Below are positions 1-7,670 of a stretch of 16,049 nucleotides of DNA, piece by piece. Each line of letters starts with the position of its first letter. The stretch's first letter is position 1. This DNA is from Chloroflexota bacterium. Lineage in GTDB: Bacteria; Chloroflexota; Dormibacteria; Aeolococcales; Aeolococcaceae. The stretch is from NCBI GenBank assembly GCA_003491925.1, contig DNAU01000019.1:249-16297 (forward strand). The letters run 5' to 3'. A program made the position numbers and the translations under genes. The notes beneath the pieces are model-generated. The model did not search any database. It was not told where the DNA came from and was given only the letters and a program-made list of their open reading frames with translations.

Positions 1-819
1 GGACTCTGGGCCGGGCTCGCCGGAGCCGGGCTGGTGCTCGGGGTCTCGGGGGTCGGCCTCTCCGGCGTGATCTCGGCGGCGCCCGTGTCGAGCGTCGTCT
101 CGATGCCCGCCAGCCTGGTGGTGGTGCCCAGCTCCAGCCGGGTGGAGACGCCCCGGAGGCCGGCCCCGACGGTCCCGCCCTGCGCTCCCCCGCCGGCCTC
201 GCCGTCACCGACCGCCGGGTCGCCGACCTCGCCTCCGGCGCCGACCTCGCCTCCGGCGCCGAGCCAGCTGCAGGCGACCGTCATCGGCGACTCGATCATG
301 ATCGACGTCGCCCCCGACCTCCACCAGCTGCTCCCCAACGCCTACATCAGCGGCCAGGTCTCACGGCAGATGGCGGCCCTGCCCGCGGTGATCGCCCAGC
401 TCAGCGCGGCGGGCGAGCTCTCCCCGCGCCTCGTCATCGAGCTCGGCACCAACGGCCCGGGCTGGAGTCCCGGCCAGGTGGCGGCCCTGCTGCGCCCACT
501 GCAGCTAGAGCGGCTGGTGCTGGTCAACGCCGGCAACGACCCGGCGCATCCCGACTGGCCGCCGATCATCAACCAGGAGCTCGACCAGGTCGCCGCCCAG
601 GTTCCCAACACCATCGTGGTGAACTGGGAGGCTGCCAGCGCCGGACAACCGGAGTACTTCACCTGGGGGAGCCGGCCCGGCGACGGCGTCCACCCGGGGC
701 CGATCGGGTCGGAGGCGATGGCCGTCCTGATCGCCGAGGCCGTGGAATCGGGGAGCACCCCGTCGGCGTCCGTCGCGGCGATCGGGTCGGCGGTCCACCT
801 GCTCCGCTGCGCCGCGTGA
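1..819 (+). CDS. Acyltransferase-type membrane protein, C-terminal SGNH domain (5' end outside window)
   Basis: The reading frame is open from base 1, so the gene starts upstream; 272 residues are visible. The first ~25 residues are Gly/Ala/Leu/Val-rich and look like a last membrane segment. A Pro/Ser/Thr-rich linker of about 50 residues follows. The rest is an SGNH-hydrolase-like domain: a GDS motif (residues 96-98, in VIGDSIM), a block III-like ELGTNG (147-152), and a C-terminal DGVHP (228-232) that supplies the Asp and His of the triad. This order (membrane part, linker, SGNH) is that of acyltransferase-3/OafA-OatA-type proteins that O-acetylate cell-wall or surface glycans; the SGNH part would act outside the membrane. 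The acyltransferase-3 domain itself is not visible, so the full architecture is inferred. The gene converges on the response regulator gene that ends at 856. Confidence 0.75.
   Translation, partial: GLWAGLAGAGLVLGVSGVGLSGVISAAPVSSVVSMPASLVVVPSSSRVETPRRPAPTVPPCAPPPASPSPTAGSPTSPPAPTSPPAPSQLQATVIGDSIMIDVAPDLHQLLPNAYISGQVSRQMAALPAVIAQLSAAGELSPRLVIELGTNGPGWSPGQVAALLRPLQLERLVLVNAGNDPAHPDWPPIINQELDQVAAQVPNTIVVNWEAASAGQPEYFTWGSRPGDGVHPGPIGSEAMAVLIAEAVESGSTPSASVAAIGSAVHLLRCAA
223..258 (+). repeat. Two perfect tandem copies of an 18-bp unit in the Pro-rich linker
   Basis: The unit CCGACCTCGCCTCCGGCG occurs at 223-240 and again at 241-258 without mismatch. It encodes a repeated Pro-Thr-Ser-Pro-Pro-Ala segment in the linker before the SGNH domain. 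Such in-frame repeats can change copy number by slippage and so alter linker length. Confidence 0.9.
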
Positions 820-826
820 TCCCGTC

Positions 827-839
827 GCGCCGGTGGCGC
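827..839. terminator. Short GC hairpin between convergent genes
   Basis: GCGCC (827-831) pairs with GGCGC (835-839) around a 3-base loop, in the 36-bp gap between the SGNH gene and the response regulator gene. There is no T-tract on either side, so a role as a bidirectional terminator is only suggested by position. Confidence 0.25.
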
Positions 840-855
840 TCGGACCTGGATCGGA

Positions 856-1455
856 TCAGATCAGGTGAGCCTTCCAGGCGATCAGAACCGCGGCGGCACG
901 ATCGCTGCAGCCCAGCTTGGCGAAGATGTTGCTCACGTGGGTCTTCACCGTGTTCTCGCTCACGAAGAGGCGCTTGCCGATCTGGGCGTTGTTGCAGTGC
1001 TCGGCCATCAGCCTCAGCACGTCCAGCTCGCGGCTGGTGAGACTGTACTCAGGGCGGTGATTCGACATCAGGGTCGGGTCGAGCAGCGACTCGCCGGCGG
1101 CGACCGCGCGGATCGCGCTGGCCAGCTCCTCCAGGCTCGCGTCCTTGAGCAGATAGCCCCGGGCGCCCGCCTGCAGCGACGGGAAGATGTAGTCCTCGTT
1201 GCGGTAGGTGGTGAGCACGATCACCTTGGCCTCGGGGTCGTCGGCGCGGATCCGCCGGATCGCCTCGATGCCGTCGACATTGGGCATCTGCACGTCCATC
1301 AGGATGATGTCGGGATGCGTCTCCCGGGCGCGCGCGACGGCCTCCAACCCGTCGGTGGCCCGTGCCACCACCCGGATGTCGTCCTCCACCTCCAGCATCG
1401 TGCAGAGGCCGTGGAGCACCACGGGATGGTCGTCGGCGACGAGCACGCGGATCAC
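856..1455 (-). CDS. NarL/LuxR-family DNA-binding response regulator
   Basis: The 199-residue product has the usual length of the NarL/FixJ family. The receiver domain (1-~120) shows the acidic pair Asp8/Asp9, phospho-acceptor Asp54 (in LMDVQMP), the switch Thr81/Thr82 and Lys103. The LuxR-type helix-turn-helix occupies about 135-199 (SLTSRELDVL, then SENTVKTHVSNIFAKLG). It starts with GTG at 1453-1455, which overlaps the stop codon of the upstream sensor kinase (GTGA), so translation is probably coupled and the two proteins are very likely cognate partners. The kinase phosphorylates Asp54 and the regulator then binds DNA as a dimer. The target genes cannot be read from the sequence; the closest family members (LiaR, NarL, DegU types) control envelope stress, respiration or export. 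Confidence 0.95.
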   Translation of the reverse strand: MIRVLVADDHPVVLHGLCTMLEVEDDIRVVARATDGLEAVARARETHPDIILMDVQMPNVDGIEAIRRIRADDPEAKVIVLTTYRNEDYIFPSLQAGARGYLLKDASLEELASAIRAVAAGESLLDPTLMSNHRPEYSLTSRELDVLRLMAEHCNNAQIGKRLFVSENTVKTHVSNIFAKLGCSDRAAAVLIAWKAHLI

Positions 1456-4097
1456 ACCGGCACCGCCGCCATGGGCGGGGTGGCCGTCACCCCGGCATCG
1501 GTGGAGACGGGCAGGTCGACGGTGATGGTGGTGCCCCGCCCGGGAGCGCTCTCGACCTGGAAGGTCCCCCCCGCGATCCGCGCCCGCTCCGCCATCCCGA
1601 CGATGCCGAAGGAGCCAGGTGGCAGCGCGGAGGTGTCGAAGCCGTGACCGTTGTCCTTCACCGTGAGCTCGACGTGGTCGCCCAGGTTGCGCAGCCGAAC
1701 GGTCACCCGCGACGCCCCGCTGTGCGCGGCGATGTTGGCGAGCGCCTGCTGGGTGATCCGGAGCAGGGTGACCTCGGACTGCGGCCGCAGCGCCGGTGGA
1801 GGCGCCATGTGCTCGGCCCGGAGCCTGGCCCCGATCCCGGTCCGGTGCCGGAACCGCTCCACCTCCTTCTCGGCGGCGGAGATCAGCCCGGTCGAGGCGA
1901 GCGGCGCCGGGCGGAGGTCCCAGACCGAACGCCGCGCCTCCGCGAGGGCCGAGCGCGCCAGCTCCTGAGCCGAGGCGAGCGCCGGGATCGACCGCTCGGG
2001 ATCGCGGCTCACCAGCGCCTGGGCGGCCTCGAGCTGGATCACGATGCCGGTGAGCTGCTGGGCCAGGGTGTCATGGATCTCGCGGGCGAGTCGCGTCCGC
2101 TCTTCCAGGACCGCCATCTCCCGGCCCTCGTCCGATAGCCGGGCGGTGCTGAGGGCCAGCCCGACCTGGTTGCCGATGGCCATCAGCAGCGCGGTCATCT
2201 CCGCCCCCGGCGCGACCGTGGCGCGGAGCCCGAGCGCGCCCAGCGGACCGGCCCCGGTGCCCATCGGCAGCCCGATCAGGACGCCCTCCCCGTCCGGGCG
2301 GGTCACCAGCTGGTTGGCGGCGATCGCGGCGGCGGCGACCTCCTCGAGGGCGGGGCTCCCCGCCGCGGGCTCGGCCCGGCTGGCCACCAGGAGACCCTCG
2401 CGATTGAGCCGGTAGCCGTGTCCCCCCGTCGTCGGCAGGACGGACCGCACCGCCTCCAGCGCGCCGCCGAGGATGGCCTCCGGGTCGAGCGACCGGGTCA
2501 GCGATCCGGCCAGCTCGTTGAGGGCCAGCAGCTCCTCGTTGCGGACGCTCAGCTCGGCGGTGCGGGTAGTCACCTTCTGCTCCAGCTCGCGGCTGGCCGC
2601 GAGGATCACCTCCCGGGAGGCGTTGATCTCCGTGCGCATCCTCTCCAGGGAGTCGGCGAGGTCGCCCACCTCGTCCCTCCCCTGCGGAGGCACCGCCTCG
2701 TCGGTGTGCCCCTCGGCCAGCCGCTCCGCCGACGCCGTCAACGCCCTGACCGGTGCCACCACGAAGCGTGACAGCAGGGTGGCGAGGAGGAAGGAGACGA
2801 GCAGCAGGATGGCGACGATCCAGATGGCACCCAGGAAGATGCCGGTCAGCGCATGGTTGATCCCCTCCTGGAGCGCCGAGACGCTGGGCTGGAAGTTCGC
2901 CGCGGGCACCGAGTCCACGAGGGTCCACCCGGGGTCGGTGAGGGCGGCGACGAAGTAGAGCCGGTCGGCCCCCCGGACGTCCGCCTCGATGGGGGACGCG
3001 GAGGTCGCGCTTCCCTCGGCATCCTCCAGGTCGGCGAGCACCGTCTTGCCCTGCTTGCCCGCCGGCGCGGGGAGCGCCTTGCCCGTGACCAGCGGCCCGG
3101 TGAAGTCCCTGGCCACGACGCTCGTGCCGGCGGCGATCACCTGGTCGCTGCCGTTGTCCAGGAGCAGCGGGTAAGAGCCGGCCTGGGCCGGCGCCTGGGA
3201 GATCACGCCGCCGAACTGCGCGAGCGGCACGTCGGCACCCACCACCAGCCCGTGTCCGTCGAGCGCGTAGACGGTCACCTCCCAGTTGCCGCCGTGCAGC
3301 GGGCTCTGGTAGGGGACCGTCCAGGCCGCCGGGGTCTGAGATTGTGGAAGCAGGTCGAGAAGGCGCAGGGGGATGCCCTGCGGATTCGCCCCCAGGCCAG
3401 TCCCCTGCTGGGGCAGCGACACCCCGCCCGGGCTCACCCACGCGGCCTGGTCCGTTGGGTCCATCACCCATACCGCGTCGACGAAGGTCCCCTCCTTCGC
3501 GGCGGCCTTGACCATGGAGACGGTCGCGAACTTGCTGAGGTCTGCTAGCCGCGCCGCCCGAGTGAGCACCGGCTCCGTGCTCCCCGCCGGAACTCCGACC
3601 AGCAGCTCGGCGGCGGTCGAGGAGTCCGGGAAGGTGATCGCGTCGACACCGTCACCGAGCGACTGTGCCTGAGCAGCGCCCGCCGGTGCGGAGGCCGTGC
3701 CGGTGGCCGCCGAGGCCGGCGGCGAGGGGGTGGCGGAGGTGGAGGGTGACGTGGTGGCCGAGGGGGAGGGCGACGGGCTGGTGGAGCCGGACTGGGCGCT
3801 CAGCTGGCCGGCCAGCCCCGCCACGCTCTGACTCAGCGCCTGGAGCTTGTCCTCGATCGCGGTGGTGGCGGTGGCGTCGAGCCCTTGCTGGAACACCGAT
3901 TCCTGCTTATGGACGAGTTCGGTGTCCGCGCCGTTGACCGTGGTCTGGGTGATGCCGTGCAGGCTCACCGCGGTCAGCACGAAGAAGGCGGCGGCGGGCA
4001 CCAGGGCGACCACCAGCATGGTAGCGAGGAGCCGATCGCGCAGTCGCCGCCGGGGATTGAACAGGGACAGCGCCAGCCGGGGACGCCTCATTCCCAC
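1452..4097 (-). CDS. Membrane sensor histidine kinase (HisKA_3 type) with large extracytoplasmic domain, HAMP and GAF
   Basis: The product has 881 residues. In order: TM1 (~22-46), a Ser/Thr/Pro/Ala-rich stretch (~104-145), an extracytoplasmic sensor region resembling a dCache/PAS-like fold (~146-412), TM2 (~417-444), HAMP (~445-498), a coiled coil (~495-530), a GAF-like domain (~528-655), a HisKA_3 dimerisation domain with the phospho-accepting His675 (REIHDTLAQQ), and a HATPase_c domain with N-box Asn788, G1 box DNGHGF (815-820) and G2 box GIVGMAERA (831-839). It senses an unknown extracellular signal and phosphorylates the NarL-type regulator encoded next, whose GTG start overlaps this stop codon. 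The start is GTG at 4095-4097; an in-frame ATG two codons later (4089-4091) is an equal candidate, and no clear Shine-Dalgarno sequence decides. The sensor domain assignment is from pattern only. Confidence 0.93.
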   Translation of the reverse strand: MGMRRPRLALSLFNPRRRLRDRLLATMLVVALVPAAAFFVLTAVSLHGITQTTVNGADTELVHKQESVFQQGLDATATTAIEDKLQALSQSVAGLAGQLSAQSGSTSPSPSPSATTSPSTSATPSPPASAATGTASAPAGAAQAQSLGDGVDAITFPDSSTAAELLVGVPAGSTEPVLTRAARLADLSKFATVSMVKAAAKEGTFVDAVWVMDPTDQAAWVSPGGVSLPQQGTGLGANPQGIPLRLLDLLPQSQTPAAWTVPYQSPLHGGNWEVTVYALDGHGLVVGADVPLAQFGGVISQAPAQAGSYPLLLDNGSDQVIAAGTSVVARDFTGPLVTGKALPAPAGKQGKTVLADLEDAEGSATSASPIEADVRGADRLYFVAALTDPGWTLVDSVPAANFQPSVSALQEGINHALTGIFLGAIWIVAILLLVSFLLATLLSRFVVAPVRALTASAERLAEGHTDEAVPPQGRDEVGDLADSLERMRTEINASREVILAASRELEQKVTTRTAELSVRNEELLALNELAGSLTRSLDPEAILGGALEAVRSVLPTTGGHGYRLNREGLLVASRAEPAAGSPALEEVAAAAIAANQLVTRPDGEGVLIGLPMGTGAGPLGALGLRATVAPGAEMTALLMAIGNQVGLALSTARLSDEGREMAVLEERTRLAREIHDTLAQQLTGIVIQLEAAQALVSRDPERSIPALASAQELARSALAEARRSVWDLRPAPLASTGLISAAEKEVERFRHRTGIGARLRAEHMAPPPALRPQSEVTLLRITQQALANIAAHSGASRVTVRLRNLGDHVELTVKDNGHGFDTSALPPGSFGIVGMAERARIAGGTFQVESAPGRGTTITVDLPVSTDAGVTATPPMAAVPV

Positions 4098-4139
4098 CTC
4101 ATCGGTCCGAGTCGATGGTCAGCTCCGAGATGAGACCCG

Positions 4140-4169
4140 AGTATACGGCCGCCCCTCTGGCGCGGAGAA
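4140..4169 (-). promoter_or_regulatory. Putative promoter of the sensor kinase - response regulator operon
   Basis: On the minus strand a TATACT hexamer (4140-4145) matches the -10 consensus at 5 of 6 positions and stands out in GC-rich DNA. A weak -35-like TTCTCC (4164-4169) lies 18 bases upstream. A start near 4133 would give a leader of about 36 bases. A perfect 6-bp inverted repeat, GGCGCG/CGCGCC with a 5-base spacer (4159-4175), covers the -35 position and could be an operator. Confidence 0.45.
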
Positions 4170-4270
4170 CGCGCCAATCAGGACAGTGAGGGGATTTCGG
4201 ACGACGCCCCCCTTCCCTGGCTCCGGCGGCCTGGCCGGCGAATCAGAAAGCCACCTCCGGGTCGCTGCAC

Positions 4271-4276
4271 TAGAGT
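4271..4276 (+). promoter_or_regulatory. Possible -10 element of tldD
   Basis: TAGAGT fits the TANNNT form of -10 elements common in high-GC bacteria and lies 47 bases before the tldD ATG, in the 226-bp divergent gap with the kinase operon. No convincing -35 element accompanies it. Confidence 0.25.
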
Positions 4277-4323
4277 CTCGGTTGCGTGAGAAGCTCCGCT
4301 GCCGCCGCCGCGACTGGCCGGCG

Positions 4324-5766
4324 ATGAAGGACATCGCCGAGCTGGCCCTCGACGTCGCCGTCTCCAGCGGGGCCAGCTATGCGGACTGCCGGGTCGTCCA
4401 GCGGGGTATCCAGGCGCTGGCCGTCAAGGACGGCAGCTTCGCCGCGGTCTCCTCGTTCGAGGACGAGGGGGTGGGCATCCGGGTCATCGTCGACGGAGGC
4501 TGGGGGTTCGCCGGCGTCGACCGCCTCGACTCGGACAGCCTGGGCGAGGCCGCCCGGACCGCCTGCCGGATCGCGCGGGCGTCCTCGCGGCTGCGCCGCC
4601 AGGCGGTCCGGCTCGCCCCCTGCCCGGTGGCGGTGGGGGAGTACCGGACCCCGTTCGAGCGCGACCCATTCGAGGTCAGCCTCGAGGAGAAGATGGACCT
4701 GCTGATCCGGGCCGACGAGGCGATGGCCTCGGTGGAGGGGGTCACCACCCACGAGGCATCGCTCGAGTTCGTGCGCGAGCACCGTTTGTTCGCGAGCAGC
4801 GAGGGGTCGGTGATCGAGCAGGTGCTGGTCCAATCGGGGGGAGGCATGGATGCCACCGCCACCAGCGCCGACGACGTCCAGACCCGCAGCTTCCCCAACA
4901 GCTTCGGGCGCCACCAGGTCTGCGCGGGCTACGAGGCGATCGAGGGGCTGGACTTCGCCGGCAACGCGCCGCGGATCGCCGCCGAGTCGGTCGCCCTGCT
5001 GAGCGCGCCCCCCTGTCCGACCGGCCGGCTGACCCTCATCCTGGACGGCACCCAGGCGGCCCTCCAGGTCCACGAGTCCTGCGGCCACCCCACCGAGCTC
5101 GACCGCGTGCGCGGCGACGAGGCCGCCTACGCGGGGACCTCCTTCCTCACCCCCGACCTCGTCGGCCGCTTCCGCTACGGCAGCGAGCAGGTGACGATCG
5201 CCGCCGACGCCACCACCCCTGGAGGGCTCGGCACCTACGGCTGGGACGACGAGGGGGTGGCGGCCCAGCGCACGGTCCTGGTGGACCGCGGCCTCTTCCG
5301 GGGTTACATGTCCTCGCGGGAGACCGCAGCCGACTACGGCTGGCTGAGCAGCGGGGCGATGCGAGCCGAGTCCTGGAACCGCATCCCCCTGATCCGGATG
5401 ACCAACGTCAACCTGGAGCCGGGCCAGTCGAGCCTGGAGGAGATGATCGCCACCACGGAGCACGGCGTCTACCTGGAGACCAACCGCTCCTGGAGCATCG
5501 ATGACCGGCGTCTCAACTTCCAGTTCGGGACCCAGAACGGCTGGGAGATCCGGGATGGGAGGAGGGTTCGCCTGGTCAAGAACGCCCTCTACGCGGGGCG
5601 CACGCCGGACTTCTGGAGGTCGTGCGACGCGGTCGCCGGGCCCTCCGAGTGGCGGGTGTGGGGCGTGGTCAACTGCGGGAAGGGACAGCCGAGCCAGGTC
5701 ATGCACGTCGGCCACGGAGCCGCTCCCTGCCGCTTCCGAGGCGTGGCCGTGACCGCGGCGTCGTGA
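4324..5766 (+). CDS. tldD: Metalloprotease TldD
   Basis: The product has 480 residues, almost exactly the length of E. coli TldD (481). It carries the diagnostic HExxxH zinc motif as HESCGH (250-255) and, near the C-terminus, Cys451 in NCGKGQ, matching the Cys that completes the metal site in the family. Other conserved TldD stretches are visible, such as GLGTYGWDDEG (301-311) and ETNRSWSIDDRR (385-396). TldD pairs with TldE to form a protease that threads and cuts unstructured peptides in the cytoplasm; known substrates elsewhere include modified microcin precursors and CcdA. The ATG at 4324 was chosen because it gives the family length; the frame is open far upstream but the extra residues are Arg/Ser-rich and not TldD-like. 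No Shine-Dalgarno sequence is evident. The stop overlaps the next start (TGATG). Confidence 0.95.
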   Translation: MKDIAELALDVAVSSGASYADCRVVQRGIQALAVKDGSFAAVSSFEDEGVGIRVIVDGGWGFAGVDRLDSDSLGEAARTACRIARASSRLRRQAVRLAPCPVAVGEYRTPFERDPFEVSLEEKMDLLIRADEAMASVEGVTTHEASLEFVREHRLFASSEGSVIEQVLVQSGGGMDATATSADDVQTRSFPNSFGRHQVCAGYEAIEGLDFAGNAPRIAAESVALLSAPPCPTGRLTLILDGTQAALQVHESCGHPTELDRVRGDEAAYAGTSFLTPDLVGRFRYGSEQVTIAADATTPGGLGTYGWDDEGVAAQRTVLVDRGLFRGYMSSRETAADYGWLSSGAMRAESWNRIPLIRMTNVNLEPGQSSLEEMIATTEHGVYLETNRSWSIDDRRLNFQFGTQNGWEIRDGRRVRLVKNALYAGRTPDFWRSCDAVAGPSEWRVWGVVNCGKGQPSQVMHVGHGAAPCRFRGVAVTAAS

Positions 5767-7094
5767 TGAGCCTCAGAGCGCCGGACGATCTCCTCGCGCT
5801 CGCCGACAGCATCCTCGAGCGGGTCGGCCGCGACCGTGCTGAGGTGGTGGTCGTCGAGCACGAGGAGGGGCTGACCCGATTCGCCCGCAACCAGATCCAT
5901 CAGAACGTGGCCGAGCGGTCGCGCCGGCTCCGGCTCCGGCTCATGGGTGACGAGCAGGTGGGGGTGGCCGAGGTTCGCGGCGAGGTCGACGACCTGCCGG
6001 GACGGCTGGTCGCCGCCGCCGAGGCGGCCCGCCGGCTCTCCCCGCCCGGGGACGTGACCCCGCTGCCCCGCCCCGACGCTGGACCCGACGGCCCGGTCGC
6101 GCACAGCGCGGCGACCGCCGCCTGCACCCCGGAATGGCGGGCGGACCAGGTGGCGACCGTCGCCGCGAAGAGCGCCGTGGCGGGCCTCGAAGCCTTCGGG
6201 GCAATCCAGACGTCGCTCACCCACACCGCCGTCGCCAACAGCCTGGGAGTTCGCCGCCACGCGGAGAGCACCGCCGCCAGCCTGGTCTGCGTGACTCGCG
6301 GGGAGAACGGCTGGGGGTACGCCGACCAACACCACCACGATGCGGCCCGCATCGACGCCGAGGCCGTGGCCGAGGAAGCGGTCGAGACCTGCGGCCGCAA
6401 CCAGGGGGCCATCGCGGTCGGCCCCGGCGTCTACCCGGTGGTGCTCTCGCCCTATGCGGTCGCCGACCTGGTCGGGCACCTCTCCGACCTCGGCTTCAGC
6501 GCGCTCGCCCACCAGGAGCACCGGAGCTTCATGCGCCCCGGTGAGAGGCTGATGAGCCCGCTGGTCAGCATCGCCGACGACGCCAGCCATCCCGGCGGGA
6601 TGCCCTTCCCCTTCGACGACGAGGGCGTGTCCACCCGGGGGGTGACCTGCATCGAGGAGGGTGTCTGCCGGAGCTTCGTCCACGACAGCGCGACCGCCCT
6701 GCGCGGGGACGTGCCCTCGACCGGCCATGCCCTCCCCATGCCCAACACCTTCGGTCCCTGGGCCCGGCACCTGGTGGTCTCATCCGGGGAGAGCAGCCTC
6801 GACGAGCTGATCGCGGGGTGCGACGGCGGTCTCTACGTCACCCGGCTCTGGTACGTGCGCGACGTCCATCCGCTCCGGACCGTGATCACCGGGATGACCC
6901 GTGACGGGACCTTCCTGATCGAGAACGGGCGGCTGGGACGCCCGGTGCGCGACCTGCGCTTCACCCAGAGCATCGTCGATGCGCTGGCCGACGTTCGCGG
7001 CGTCGGGCGAGAACGATCGATCGAATTGGACGAGGGCGAGCGCGCCATGCTCGTGCCCGCCCTCGGCATCGGCCGCTTCGCCTTCACCTCCTGA
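5766..7094 (+). CDS. tldE: TldE/PmbA subunit of the TldD-TldE protease
   Basis: The product has 442 residues, close to the ~450 of E. coli PmbA/TldE. It is homologous to TldD in fold but lacks the HExxxH motif, as expected for the non-catalytic partner. Family-like segments include the N-terminal ARNQIHQN (40-47), VVLSPYAVADLVGHL (225-239) and the late GGLYVTRLWYVRDVHPL (354-370) with LIENGRLGRPV (384-394). The ATG at 5766 shares its first base with the tldD stop; a GTG at 5763 directly before it, giving a GTGA overlap, is an alternative. The overlap implies coupled translation and roughly equal amounts of the two subunits. It converges with the rrf2-type gene. Confidence 0.93.
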   Translation: MSLRAPDDLLALADSILERVGRDRAEVVVVEHEEGLTRFARNQIHQNVAERSRRLRLRLMGDEQVGVAEVRGEVDDLPGRLVAAAEAARRLSPPGDVTPLPRPDAGPDGPVAHSAATAACTPEWRADQVATVAAKSAVAGLEAFGAIQTSLTHTAVANSLGVRRHAESTAASLVCVTRGENGWGYADQHHHDAARIDAEAVAEEAVETCGRNQGAIAVGPGVYPVVLSPYAVADLVGHLSDLGFSALAHQEHRSFMRPGERLMSPLVSIADDASHPGGMPFPFDDEGVSTRGVTCIEEGVCRSFVHDSATALRGDVPSTGHALPMPNTFGPWARHLVVSSGESSLDELIAGCDGGLYVTRLWYVRDVHPLRTVITGMTRDGTFLIENGRLGRPVRDLRFTQSIVDALADVRGVGRERSIELDEGERAMLVPALGIGRFAFTS

Positions 7095-7136
7095 TCCCCG
7101 GACCTCTCGCGCCGCCGCGGCCGCCGGAAGTCACCG

Positions 7137-7152
7137 GACCCGCTGCCGGGTC
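7137..7152. terminator. Hairpin in the convergent tldE / rrf2 gap
   Basis: GACCCG (7137-7142) and CGGGTC (7147-7152) form a perfect 6-bp stem with a CTGC loop, inside the 61-bp gap between two convergent stop codons. No T-tract follows on either strand. Its position fits a bidirectional terminator, with moderate to low confidence. Confidence 0.35.
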
Positions 7153-7155
7153 AGG

Positions 7156-7614
7156 TCAGCGGAGGCGGGGGTTCCAGGCGTCCGGGTCCTGGGTCAGCGC
7201 GCTGACCGAATCGGGGAGCCGCCCCTGGACCACGTCCTCCAGGGTCACCTGCTCGAGCACGCGTCGCAGGCTCCCGCGCACCGCCACCCAGACCGATTGG
7301 AGGTGCTCCGCGGCGCCCTTGTAGACGGTCATCTCGGGGCGGAGTCCGCGGACCTCGGCGAGCGGGCCCTCGAGGACCCGGATGACGTCCGCCACCGTGA
7401 TCTCCGCCGCCGGCCGGGCGAGGTAGTACCCGCCCTGAGTGCCCCGGTGGCTGCTCACCAAGCCGCCGCGGTGCAGCTCGGTCAGGATCGCCCCCAGGAA
7501 CTTGGTCGGGAGGCCCTGGGCCTCGGCCAGCGCCTGCCCGGTGGTCGGCTCGTCACAGGTGGCCAGGGTGAGCAGCGCGCGCATGCCGTAGTCGACCTTG
7601 GCCGGGATGTGCAT
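7156..7614 (-). CDS. Rrf2-family transcriptional regulator lacking Fe-S cysteines
   Basis: The 152-residue product starts with the family-typical MHIPAKVDYGMRALLTLA. It has an N-terminal winged helix (1-~65) with recognition helix around PTKFLGAILTELHRGGLV and a wing containing HRGTQGGYYLARP, followed by a dimerisation helix. IscR, NsrR and RsrR use a cysteine cluster near residues 90-105; here that region has none and the only cysteine is Cys20, so it probably binds no Fe-S cluster and resembles CymR-type members. ATG 7614 is chosen for the conserved N-terminus; ten in-frame codons upstream (GTG at 7644) are possible but not family-like. It follows pstB by 56 bases on the same strand and is probably the last gene of the pst operon. 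Its target is unknown. Confidence 0.9.
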   Translation of the reverse strand: MHIPAKVDYGMRALLTLATCDEPTTGQALAEAQGLPTKFLGAILTELHRGGLVSSHRGTQGGYYLARPAAEITVADVIRVLEGPLAEVRGLRPEMTVYKGAAEHLQSVWVAVRGSLRRVLEQVTLEDVVQGRLPDSVSALTQDPDAWNPRLR

Positions 7615-7670
7615 CACCGGATTGTGGCGCGGCGAGGGCCACACAGGTCCGTTGTGCCCGAGGGGGGAGG

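Noticed and set aside
223..258. Tandem repeat considered as a CRISPR or other array
   Set aside because: There are only two adjacent copies, without spacers, inside a coding Pro-rich linker.
2071..3471. Long minus-strand frame inside the sensor kinase gene
   Set aside because: It is extremely Arg/Gly-rich and overlaps the kinase in another frame; the kinase frame contains HAMP, GAF and catalytic motifs.
3847..4323. Upstream extension of the tldD frame
   Set aside because: It overlaps the kinase gene and its promoter, is Ser/Arg-rich, and would make TldD about 160 residues too long.
4270..5715. Long minus-strand frame opposite tldD
   Set aside because: It is Ala/Gly/Val/Arg-rich with no recognisable domain, and tldD on the other strand has its full set of motifs.
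7615..7670. Imperfect hairpin between pstB and the Rrf2 gene as a terminator
   Set aside because: The pairing needs a bulge and has no T-tract, so it is too weak to claim separation of the two genes.
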